Assembly (NCBI GenBank): GCA_029582165.1
Contig: CM055885.1
Span: forward strand, 10,910,729-10,974,728
DNA: 64,000 nucleotides
Source: Portulaca oleracea
Lineage: Eukaryota; Streptophyta; Magnoliopsida; Caryophyllales; Portulacaceae
Reading direction: 5' to 3'
Under the pieces are notes generated by a model. That model searched no databases. It was not told the DNA's origin and saw only the letters and a list, made by a program, of their open reading frames with translations. Positions 43,439 through 53,949 of this stretch are shown piece by piece (the first letter of the stretch is position 1; every line of letters starts with the position of its first letter). Position numbers and translations under genes: made by a program.

Positions 43439-45540
43439 TGTAACGCCCCGGAAATTCAATTATAAAAAGTCTAAGTCAAACTAATGTTAACAGACAAAAC
43501 TTAGCGGAAGACTTCAAATTTAGTTTGGGCGTCACTGCCGTATCCCCGAAGGGACACAAGGCGAGAAAGGAAAACACAACTGTCTGCTAACGGTAACTAC
43601 TAACAACTGAAAACAAACTTTAAGAATTCACAACGATAACAAAATAAAGGGTTCAAGGACTTCTAGACTCGTCGTCCTCACTTCTAACTCCCGTCCCCAG
43701 CATTTAGATCTTCACCTGAAATCAAAACATTTCAGAAAATGAGGGGGAAATCTCAATAATGTCTACCCCTAACGTTTAAAACAGTTTAAGTTCATTTCAA
43801 TTCATTTTGGGGAGAGGGATCAAATCAAACGTTTTACAAACCTTTAACCCTTAACTGTTTTCCTCAACCCATCCAATCCATATTTTAATTTGCGGGCGGG
43901 ATACCAAATCCCTTAAAGAACATCGCCTACCAAAGGCATCATAACAACTATCCTATATCAGGGATACAACCCTGATCTCCTGGCACATAACCCATACAGG
44001 CCTCGAATCCTGGTCTCGGGGTTATCACCCGCATAAATATTAGCCTCTCAACGGCATCAACCAGTCGCCCACCAAGGGCATCAACATCTATCCTATATCA
44101 GGAGTACAACCCTGATCTCCTGGCACATAACCCATACAGGCCTCGAATCCTGGTCTCGGGGTTATCACCCGCATGAATATTAGCCTGTCAAAGGCATCAA
44201 AAACAACAACCCGCTTAATGTTTCCACTTTGAATTATTAATTCATTAATCAAACTCATCTCACAACTCTCAAGTCAAACCCATCTCGGATTATCAAAATC
44301 ATTAACAAAAACTTCGAATAAAAGACCATCCAATTTCTCAACTCAAATAAACCAAGATCACAAACGAATCAAAAAGATTATCAAAATAGATGGTCGTATT
44401 TCCACAAAAGTCCCCTTTCGGGATGCAATTCTCAAAATAGATTATAAAACATCAAAACACATTTAAAGAGCATCCCGGTGGGGATTAGAGCATAGACAAT
44501 TACCTGGTACTCTTCACAGCACAGCAAAAGAAGAACACACTTGAGCTCACTAACGTCTCGCACTAACTCGCGTAGGTCTCGGTTCTTCAGGCGCGACGGC
44601 GGTCGGAGGGAGTGTCGGGCCGGTGTCGAGCGTCGTCGGAAGTCGCGGTGGCAGCCGGTGGTTGGGGCCGGAACAACAGCAACAGCAGCGACAGCAACAA
44701 TCCACGTCTTCTCGAGTCTGAGCGACGTGTGGTGGCTTCGGTGGCTGCGACGATGGAGGCACGGTGGTCGTCCGATGTCTGGTCGTCGACGGTGGTGGTC
44801 CTGGTCGTCGGTGGTGCGATGGAACGATCGAAAAAGAAAGAGAGGAAGAGGAAGGAGGAGATGGTTGCGGTGGTCGACTCCGACGGTGGCGGTGTCCCAG
44901 AGGCGGCGAAGACCGACGACAGGGACGGCGGTGCGACGGTGGAGTGAAGGTGGTGGTGGCGAGCCTGGGCGGTTGAACAGAGGGAGGTGAGGGTTGAGAG
45001 AGAGACAGCGAAAGAGAGAGAGAGGGGGTCGGGAATGGTTGCGGTGGTTGGGGAGGTTACCGGCGATGGTGCCGGCAAGTGGCGGTGGTGTGGCTGGCCG
45101 AGAGAGAGAGATTGGGAGGAGAGGGGAGTAGCTAGGGTTTGAGGAGGGATTAGTTTAGGGTTTGAGGGAGGGAGTTAGGTGTATATATATGCTACCCATA
45201 ATTAGGCCCAATTAACCCAACTAATCCTAACTTAGCCCAATTAACAATTAAAAACTGATTTTTCTAAAAAAAAATAAATAATAATAATTCTAATAATAGT
45301 AATAATAATATTAATACTAATAATCATATAATCACATAACAAATAATATTCACGTAATTAATCACATAATAATATTAACCAGCGGAAAATTACTATTCTA
45401 CCCTTGTTAGTCCCTCAACGGTCCTACGAGCTCAAGCGTTAGCATAAATAAACACATTACGAACAACAGTAAATAACGAAGTCAACCTATTTTATTAACG
45501 ACGTCACGGTTAACATCGTTGGATTTTTCGGGGTTTTACA
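43439..45540 (-). repeat. 5' LTR of the Tekay-like element
   Basis: 2102 bp. It carries CAGG/CCTGG-rich direct repeats: the block CTATCCTATATCAGG...GATCTCCTGGCACATAACCC occurs twice, near 43950 and 44090. Frames across the G/C-rich part (44540-44990) correspond to those in the other LTR and have no protein family signal. Confidence 0.95.
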
Positions 45541-45545
45541 GTATC

Positions 45546-45811
45546 AGTATAAGTTTAAGATATAAATATCTAGTTAATAGGAAATTTCAATTTATTTGGT
45601 GGGCATATTAATATGATGATGAGAAATTCTAAGCTTGTGAATACGTCATTTAATATTTAATATTTATTTTTATTTATTCAAGTTTTATTATTTTATTTTT
45701 CAAAAGAACTTATGTAATAAAAGTATATTGGACGCCTCTATGTTGAATATCTGGATAAGCCACATAAGTACAATTTATTATTTATAATGAATGCAACACA
45801 AATCACCGTCT
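45546..45811. other. AT-rich spacer
   Basis: Nothing recognised. Confidence 0.4.
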
Positions 45812-45821
45812 TTTATACTAT

Positions 45822-46161
45822 GGATGCACTTTTGGTGGTTATCATGGTTGATAACCACCATAAATAAAATAAATTTTATTCGCACATGTGTCAAGTTTTA
45901 TTTTGATTGTTAGTTTTTTTTATTTAGCATAAAATTATAAACAAATATTTTTCAAAATATGCATGTTTACTAGGCTAAAACTTAAAGTTAATATATTTAT
46001 TTTTTTAAAAAATCTTAATAAACTTTTACATAAGAAAATATATTCTACAATGTTATACTCAATAAAAAAATGAACAGTGAAGATAAAAGTTGACACATAT
46101 ATGAATGAAATTTGTTTTCATTATGGTGTTTGTCATGGTTGACAACCACTATAGATTTTCC
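45822..46161. mobile_element. Foldback MITE, probably MULE-type
   Basis: The left half (GGTGGTTATCATGGTTGATA...GCACATGTGTCAAGTTTTA) is the inverse of the right half (TGGTTGTCAACCATGACAAA on the reverse complement, with ATATGTGTCAACTTTTA). Flanking 10-mers TTTATACTAT and TTTATATTAT agree at 9 of 10, compatible with a MULE TSD. The outermost few bases of the TIRs pair poorly, so the exact ends are uncertain. Confidence 0.65.
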
Positions 46162-46398
46162 TTTATATTATAGTGAGAGGCATGCTAACTCATGGTACTA
46201 TTTAGTTGCGAGCTTTACAATCATGGAGTTCTTGGCGGTAGAGGAGTTATCACAACCGCGTTACATCAGGGCGGGGTCAATATCCATGTTAAAATGGACT
46301 AGATTGTTGTCGTTACTAGTTTTGCTCAGCAACATAGAGCACCTTCTAAAGTGAAACAGATTGCATGTGTCTCATTGTGAGATATTGTTCATTTCAGC

Positions 46399-46879
46399 TA
46401 GGGGTGGGCATAATCGGTTAACTGCATATGTGCTTAACCACTTTTGCAGCTTTTGGATTTTGAAAACCTAAACCTAAACCGCATAACCGGTTCACTGCTT
46501 TGAAATTTGGAAACCTAAACCAAATTGAAACCACCAGTTTACTGCATATCATATGCGGTTAACCGCGGTTTATGGTTAACTGTAGCAAAAGATATTCACT
46601 TTCCCTAATTCCCGCTTGGAATTTAAAAAAAATAAAACTCACTCATTTATATTACTGTAGTGGTGCACAACAGAGCCTCTGACCTAGGGCTTTTTTGTTA
46701 ATTGAAACCGGTTAACGCGGTTAACCGCTTTAGAAAATTTCAGACCTAAACCGATCTAACCGATTTGGTTAACCGAAACCGCTTTTACACAAAAATTAAT
46801 TTGGTTAACCGGTCAAACTGGTTTGATTTGCCGGTTTGATTTTCGATTTAGTTTTTTTTTTTTTTTGCGTCCACCCCTA
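46399..46879. mobile_element. hAT-type MITE with perfect 8-bp TSD
   Basis: Ends TAGGGGTGG(G/A)C (left TAGGGGTGGGCATAATCGG; right, inverted, TAGGGGTGGACGC). ATTTCAGC flanks both sides (46391-46398 and 46880-46887). The interior is full of AACCGGTT/GGTTAACCG motifs in both orientations, as is usual for this hAT group. It is non-coding. Confidence 0.93.
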
Positions 46880-46887
46880 ATTTCAGC

Positions 46888-47299
46888 TTCATTAGAATTG
46901 AAAATGTCCAAGTAGTAAGTTCATCGTAGGACCTAACTTCTATGGTTTGGCGGCGTAGGAGTAATAATTGTATGTTTTAGGTTTCTGTTCTAAGTGCTCA
47001 TTTACTAAGAAAAAAAAAATTTACTGTTTCTAATCTTTTTCTTTTCTTGCCAGAATAGTCATAGTTTATTAATAAATAGAAACTTTACAGTACACTGGTT
47101 TGTTTCAGAATATGTTTAGCTAATATATGCGTCGGCATCCCTAGAAACCCAGTTTAAATTATATATTTGAAATTCCTAAAGACATTTAATTATATTAGCT
47201 ACTAGTGCTGAACACTAATATAAGCATTCCTTAGGTTTATCTAAATACTTTATCACTAGTATCGAATATGTCGCAATCTCGACCGCATCATAATTCTCC
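46888..47299. other. AT-rich spacer
   Basis: No gene or element recognised. Confidence 0.35.
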
Positions 47300-48230
47300 T
47301 GTTTAGTAATTTGTAATGCCAGTAACAGCTTCTAGCTTTGCTTGCACAACCGAATTCGCCAAAAATGATTTTCCACTAGATTTTTCATTTCCCCCAACAT
47401 CATCTGTAATTAATACCCATGTTGTCGCTACTATGCCAGATGTTTTTTCCCCTGCTCCATCGACTATAAATCGTGCTTTTCAATTGACAATTTTTTTTTA
47501 TAATACTAACCCTTGAGGTATTATTTACTAGTCTATGGTTTATACGTGGATATCGTTGCAGCCATTGATAGCCCTCCTTGATACTGCTTGGTAAACAGTG
47601 TTCCATGATATTCTGTGTAATCCTCACTTGTGAAATTTTTGCCAAATTTCTTATCTTCCATATCGTCCACCGCACCGCAATGAAGACTAATAGCATAGTT
47701 CCCCCATCCTTATCCGTGCTCATCAAATACTTTAGCCAATCCCTTAGCCTTTTTTTCCATTCCCAATTTGTATTTGTGCCTTTTAGTCTAAGAGGAGATA
47801 CTAACCATATGTATCTTGCAATGTCACAATCTCTGAATAAATGGGAAATGGATTCAATATTAGCATCATGCTAGCATGTAGTCCCCTTTGATAGTCCTCG
47901 AACTGCTCTATTTTGTCCCAATGGAAACACTTTATTTGCACACTTCAAGAAACATCTTTCATTTTGGTGGTAGATTATTGTGCCAGAATTTGTGTCACAA
48001 CCGTTCTTCTCCTTCCTGCCTTATATCATAAAAAACGTTATTAGCTATTCCCAATGCTCGATATCCAGGCTTCACTGTATAAACTCCCTTCTCATCTCTC
48101 ACCATTCTCACACAAAAATCTTCGATATTGTCGTAGTATCGATATCAAAAGAATTCCGACGCATTAACTTCGATTTTCTCCTTTCCCACCTAAATGTCTT
48201 GCATGCTTTGTGATTCACGCAAGGTTAGAT
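47300..48230 (-). pseudogene. LINE 3' fragment: zf-RVT and RNase H-like (RVT_3) region
   Basis: On the minus strand, pieces in several frames read KMFLE, ISHLF and AVRWTIWKIRNLAKI, the pattern of the zf-RVT zinc-binding region downstream of plant LINE reverse transcriptases. They are followed by an RNase H-like start (VDGAGEKTSGIVATTWVLI and GKSFLANSVVQAKLEAV), where the DG and the LEA signature are visible. Frames are interrupted several times and the RT core is absent, so this is a 5'-truncated, decayed copy. It belongs to the same broad class as the ORF1-like fragment at 1-608, but the two are not connected. Confidence 0.72.
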
Positions 48231-49577
48231 TGTTCATTTGTCATCATGTAATCTCGTAATCCCTTTCATGTTATTCTTGTACATTATTTTGTACATAGTA
48301 TTTATATATGATATCGTGAAAGTCTTTTAAACTTATCCCACTATCTTTCATTTCAATATTGATTCTGTTTTCAAAACAGGCGGGCTCGAGAGTTCTTTAA
48401 CTCTTAGACTCATAACCTTTCCGGTGAACTCGAAATTTGGGTTCATAGGCCGGAGTTTTTATCACTTTCTTTTTTGGTTCGTTGATTTCCTTAAATCAAC
48501 TGGCGACTCCTTTTCTATCATAACTTGTATGATTTATCTTTTCGACCCTCTCTTATGTTTGATCAACTAAGGTGACATCTTTCTCGAGACCACACCAAGG
48601 AGCCAACCAAACAAGAAAATGGGGTAGAAATCGAGTAAGGCCAAACGACTTTGCTCTTTTTTTAGCCCATTTTCCCAAGCAGTAGGCCCAGAAGGCCCCT
48701 GGCCTGGCCTAATCAAATTTGTCTGGCTTATTGGGCCAGTCTAGTGGCCTCACTCCCCTTATGGCCATGGTGAGAGTCTCGAAATTGATGTGGTTTATCA
48801 TTCATTAACCGAAGAGATTTTCCTTAAGTGAATGTACAAAGATTAGGATACTTAAAAAATGAAAAGTTTTCTTTCAAACAAAAGCATCCTTATTTAAGGA
48901 TTAAGCAACCTTAGTCGGCCCTGAACCACATTTAAGTAACACAATGGGAAAAGTCTTTGACTCTTTTCGGGGTCCTACACATGTGTTGTTTCTTGCAATG
49001 TGATGAGATCACTTGTGTTGTTGCAATTGTTTTGGCTAATGTTTTGATTTTGGATTGATGCGTTGCTAATTGGATGTCTTCTCTAATTGTTATTGAAGCA
49101 GGGTTGGCACATATATGATATTCCTTAACATATAGTTGATATGTCTTGTTGCAATGCTGCCAAAATATTTGTTTGATCGCATGCGCTCATAGTATGGTCA
49201 TAGCTAGTTGGTTTTACTGGTCTGCACACCGGGTTGGGTAAAATATGGCTCGCGTGCCGTCGATTTTGAATACGTATAATTTAATGTGATTAAATTTGTA
49301 ATTGTATTTGAAATCATTTTGTAACCTCATAAGATGAGGACCTCTTGTAATTCTTGTATATGAGATATCAAGTTGAGTGGGAGCCTAAGGAGACGAGGAT
49401 GTTGGTTCGAGTGGGAGCTTTGACCATCGATGTTGCAATGTTTCAAGAAGGTGTTCTTGAATGTTCGAAAGAGGAATCCTTGAAGAGTTCAAGTTGGAGT
49501 CCTTGAAGTTTCCAAGGAGTTCTTCAGGACATGAAGACTAGCTTGACTTAGTTAAATTGTTTAATTAAGTCTAGGTA
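48231..49577. other. Retroelement-derived sequence, no gene
   Basis: Contains CTTAAATCAACTGGCGACTCC near 48490-48512. The TGGCGACTCC core resembles the primer-binding-site region of plant Ogre/Tat-type gypsy elements. The surrounding sequence has no recognisable polyprotein. The call rests on this motif only. Confidence 0.25.
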
Positions 49578-49585
49578 GACATACT

Positions 49586-50446
49586 TAGTGGCGAAGCAAC
49601 CTTGGGTCAAGGGGGTCAATTGACCCCCACTTTTTTGAAAAAATTATTTAATTTAGAGTTGTTTTAATAGGTAAAACTAAATATATACCTAATTTCTACG
49701 AAGAATCACAACAAAGTGTGAGGTAGCTGAATAATTTTACGTGTAGAAGCATTTGAGCCCTCGTCTAGCATCCAGAGGTCACAAGTTTGATGCTTGTCCC
49801 TTCAACTTGCTCAATTTGTCCCTTTGATACTTCGACGACTGCTACAATGTCACGCCTCACGCCCCACCTCCACCATTCCGTCTCAAAAGTTTTTGGTTTT
49901 ATTTTGTCCAAATATTCATAATTTAAATTATTTAGATTATTTGTTTGGTTGGTTTTAAGTTATCTAGATTATTTGTTTGATTGCTTGGTAAGAAATTAAA
50001 ATATCATTGAAAGACAGTGATTGCATTATTGTTAATTGTTGATTTCTAATATTCAAATATAAATATGCTTTAGCAGAAGCTTTAGATTTGTAAAATTAAT
50101 TCATCTTTTAATTGTTTGTCATTTTCAAATGGAAAATTTTTCTGTTAACGGGTGAAGATATCACATAGTTCAAGTTCCGTGATACAAAATTCCTCGTTAC
50201 CTTAAGAAATTTTAACATGATCTTGTTGATAAGGTGACCAACGAGGAAATCATGCTTTACTATCAAAATATGAATGTTCATCGAAAACAACTTTATATTT
50301 AAGGTATGTTTATTTTCAAAGTAATGTTGTTAAATTTTGTGTTACTTGAATATGTTAAATTTTCGGAATACATTTCTATTGAATCTATCTTTTTTTATTA
50401 AATTTTATCTTGATCCCCCTGACTTTTAATCCCGACTTTGCCACTG
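49586..50446. mobile_element. hAT-like or related element remnant with TAGTGGCGAAGC ends
   Basis: The left end TAGTGGCGAAGC and the inverted right end CAGTGGCAAAGT pair. Both are followed inward by a GGGGGTCA/GGGGGATCA motif (CAAGGGGGTCAATTGACCCC at left, TCAGGGGGATCAAG inverted at right). No matching TSD is found, and no transposase is seen. A short GGTCACAAGTTTGATGCTTG segment near 49787 resembles a tRNA B-box but is not enough for a SINE call. Confidence 0.45.
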
Positions 50447-50656
50447 TACTAGGAGTTCTATTTTCTGCTTTGAATGGTTCTTAGCATGCTTTATTGTTTT
50501 ATTATGTCTATCATGTTGGATTCGTTAGTGTCACCTAGAATCGCATGCTTAGGATAATAAATCTGAACTCCCAAAATTTGAACGTATGATTGCTCACCCT
50601 AATGAGCATCACTTGGATCATGGGCGATCATTGCCAAAGCAAGTCATCTATGAATC

Positions 50657-51379
50657 TGTAACGCCCCGACCCCTCACGGGCCACGCGCATTACCGATAAC
50701 TGCTTCAAGGATCGCTGACTGACCCCACAAATCACCACGAGTCTTTCCAGCGTGCTTCGTCCTTGCTCACACGCTGCCTGGGAAAACTTCCCAAGAGGTC
50801 ACCCATCCTTAGATTACTCCCAGCCAAGCACGCTTAACTTAGAAATTCTCAACGGATGAGCTACCATAAAAGAATGTGCACCTTGGAGATATAAGTAGTC
50901 ATTTATATCCTTTTAAACCACAATTAACCATATACCCGGGGTATTACAATCACCCCCACTTAAGCGCACAATGTCCTCGTTGTGCCACAATCCATTCCAA
51001 ATTCTTTTTCCCGCTAGATGACTGCCCATGGATCTCTTGTTCACAGGTGCAGCTCACGGTTGCGGGTCGGCTCTGATACTATCTGTAACGCCCCGACCCC
51101 TCACGGGCCGTGGGCATTACTGATAACTTCTTCAAGGATCGCTGACTGACCCCACAAATCACCACGTACGAGTCTTTCCAGCGTGCTTCGTCCTCGCTCA
51201 TACGCTTCCTAGGAAAACTTCCCAAGAGGTCACCCATCCTTAAACTACTCCCAGCCAAGCACGCTTCACTGAGAAATTCCCAACAAATGAGCTACCATAA
51301 AAGAAGGCGCACCTTGGTGGTATAAGTACTCATTTAAATCCTTTTAAGACACAATTAACCATATACCCAGGGTATTACA
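50657..51379 (-). mobile_element. Second TRIM copy, opposite orientation, no TSD
   Basis: LTRs at 50657-50948 and 51084-51379 start TGTAACGCCCCGACCC and end GTATTACA. On the minus strand they align with the TRIM in the DedA intron over its whole length (for example GTAGTCCAAGGATGGGTGAC there, its relative here). Internal part: minus-strand TAGTATCAGAGC (51081-51070), the primer site with one mismatch, and the AAGTGGGGGTGATT purine tract next to the other LTR. The flanking pentamers GAATC and ATTAA do not match, unlike the first copy. Confidence 0.88.
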
Positions 51380-52540
51380 ATTAACAAGTTGGGTGGGAGT
51401 CAAGTTTGTTCATAATGGCAGGCAAGAGGGTCTAGAGGCATGAGTAATAGAGAGAGGTGATGTATCTGATACAGACACTTTCACTAAGAGTCATTTTGAA
51501 CAATTTATCATGAGATTATCTACCTTAGACGAAGGACATTAGGTTTGTTTGGGCCGAGGCCCACTTGATGTCGCTTAGGCCTATTGGATCTTAGTTACGT
51601 TAAAACGCTAATGAGGGTTATGTTAAATGTGTTTTAATGTTGAAATTAAATAGTTCAATTTCATAATTATTAATGAATAAACCTAAAATGAATTGTTTGG
51701 CTTGTAGTTGTATAAAGTTATATGATAACTCCTCCTCTCTTCACCACCGCTTTCATCTTGCAAGGAGAAGCTTATCGTTCCCAATTACTTGAATTGGCAC
51801 CATGTCTTGAGAAATGTTCTTAAAGTCAAAAAGAAAGATTCGTTCATGAGAAAGCAAAAAGGCATCCAGCCTGCCAATAATGCTTTGGTTGCTAAGAAAG
51901 CCAAAAGGCAACGTCATGTAGATGACGATATCCAACTGGCATGTTTGATGTTGTCAAATGTGCCCCTTGACCTACAAAAGTTGTTATAAAGCAAGGTGTC
52001 TCTGGACATCATCACTCAATTCGGAAGTTGTCTATGAAACTGGAGTGGTTCCCGATGCGCGGTGGATTAATGAGTGATGAAATAGCTTGAGTTGTAGTTG
52101 TTGAGGAGATGAGAGAAAACCTCTTGAACATCCATGACAATAAAATAGAGAGAGAATGATGCAAAACTCAACCATCCATACTTGAACTTCTTAATATTAG
52201 CCTTGAACTTGAATAATAATAAGAAGAAACACCAAAGTCAACCAAGAACATTAACTTTGAACACCAAATGAGATTGGATATGATTTTGGATAAAGGATAA
52301 TCCACCACCAAAACCTAGCACCCCCACCATGACCATCATAAAGGAGAAATCCACCAAATGATCAATAAAGGAATGATTTGCTAACGCATCCATTAACAAA
52401 TGGATAAAGTAAGAACAAGATTTTTTAGAGAGAAGGGAGAAAACCCTAACAATGCATTAGCATATCATTCATCAACATAATCTCCTAGAAAATAAGCTAA
52501 GGGGGTATTTATACTAATGGGGGGTAAAACAGTAAAACAC
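51380..52540. other. Retroelement-like or intergenic sequence, no gene
   Basis: A 66-codon plus frame (51789-51989, Lys-rich) and its neighbours show no family motif. It is probably decayed retroelement sequence. Confidence 0.3.
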
Positions 52541-53400
52541 AACGAGTCAAGCAAGCAGGACACGCACATCAGAAGGCTGTCGCTGGCTCAATAGTGCCCT
52601 TCGTGGGCGCTACGGAGCGAAGTGCATGGGCGATTCGGTCAGCAGCGCAAGGTAGCGGGTGCGACAGACAAATGTCGCGGGTGTGGCGGAGTACCTTGTT
52701 CTGTCCCAAACTTCATGTGTCGGCCTTCTGGGCTTCACAGGTGTGACGGCACCGGTCGCGGGTGCGACAAACATATGTCGCGGGTGCGACGAAGTAGGTC
52801 GCGGGGGCGACCTTGTTTTGGGGCAGTTTTCTTCTGCCGACTTCAAATGCACATAACTTCTTCATCCGTGCTCCGTTTTAGGCCCATAAGATATCAATGG
52901 AAAGCTCTCGATGTGTACTTTAAGCTCCAAAAATTTAAGATCCATTGAAGTTGTATTGAAGGAGGTATAACCCAAAGAGTGAAGGCACGTCCATTCCAAC
53001 AACCCACATTGACCCGTTTGCGCTTATTCTTGCCGAAGGGCATCGAACCCTTTTAAGGGCCCGAAAGTAGGTCCCGATGAGGACCAGTAGCTCCACTACC
53101 ATGGTCCGGGGTCCCATTTGAAGTGGATACCACAACCAACGATGGTCCGAGTATGCCTCCAATTTCTCGGGTCCACCTTAAAATGCACTCCGCACTCGAC
53201 CTTGACGTCGTTTTCCTTGTGTTTCATGGAGGGGCCGCGGAAAGGCTTGGTGACCATGAAAATTGAGACTCGGGCCCTGTCCTAATACGCTTCAGAAACA
53301 TGCTGAAATTAAGAAGTATGAGACCATCTGCTAGGTTTTCAAATTTAACTTGGAAATTAGCGAGCCCGTGGGGCCTCATATATTGAAAATGATCGATCAT
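52541..53400. repeat. GC-rich block with repeated GTCGCGGGTGCGAC units, probable LTR or UTR relic
   Basis: Near-identical units (G)GTCGCGGGTGCGAC occur at about 52650, 52671, 52754, 52777 and 52797 (variants GTAGCGGGTGCGAC and GTCGCGGGGGCGAC). Each is nearly its own reverse complement. The block stands out from its AT-rich surroundings. Frames here (52610-52948 on both strands) are Arg/Gly-rich shadows of the repeat. The 52856-53300 part resembles plant LTR sequence in style only. Confidence 0.45.
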
Positions 53401-53949
53401 TTAACAACATGAGATGGTTAGGTTTTTCGTGTAGCCAAAAGGTCGGCTGCTAACACAATCTTATGCTTGTTGCATGATGAATTTTGTTCTTTTAGGATGA
53501 AATATTCCAAGCAAAGACATAAAATTAGCTTGTTGAAATTGCATAAGAGGCTACTTTTAGCTGAGAAGGACTTAAAGGAAGCCTCTGAGGTTACTGGAGA
53601 TGTTCCCAAGGTTAGAAAGGGAAAAATGGTTTAGAAACTTGCTAAATCAAGAAAGGCCTTAATGATTAGGAAGGTAAAGCCAAACTTTGTTGCTTAAAGC
53701 CCGAGACCATTTGGAAATGGCATGCCTGCTATGCCAGATGGACTTGGAGTCTAGAGAAGTGATCTCGAGTTCAAGTACAAAAAGTGATTGAACGCAACCT
53801 TATTGTCTATGGTTTTGGGTATTAAATATCGACTATAAATCACACATTTGTTGAAATGTACTTGATTTAAGCTGAAAGGTATACAGACCATTAAGACAAA
53901 AGCTTAAAGGTATACGGGTCAGTAAGCTGAAATGTACTGGATTAAGTTG

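Larger units (their letters stand above)
35329..45540 (-). mobile_element. Ty3/gypsy chromovirus (Tekay-like), 10.2 kb, minus orientation
   Basis: Flanked by the perfect TSD GTATC (35324-35328 and 45541-45545). The LTRs are about 2.1 kb and start TGTAACGCCCCGG and end GTTTTACA in plus orientation. The primer site TGGTATCAGAGC lies on the minus strand at 43435-43424, next to the right-hand (5') LTR. The gag and pol order, long LTRs and a C-terminal chromodomain-like region point to the Tekay/Del lineage. Outside a few clustered spots the LTRs are almost identical, suggesting a recent insertion. Confidence 0.94.

Noticed and set aside
49740..49815. tRNA-derived SINE head
   Set aside because: A B-box-like motif is present but no A box at the right distance, no poly-A or T tail and no TSD.
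52610..52948. Arg/Cys-rich frames on both strands
   Set aside because: Shadows of the GTCGCGGGTGCGAC repeat block.
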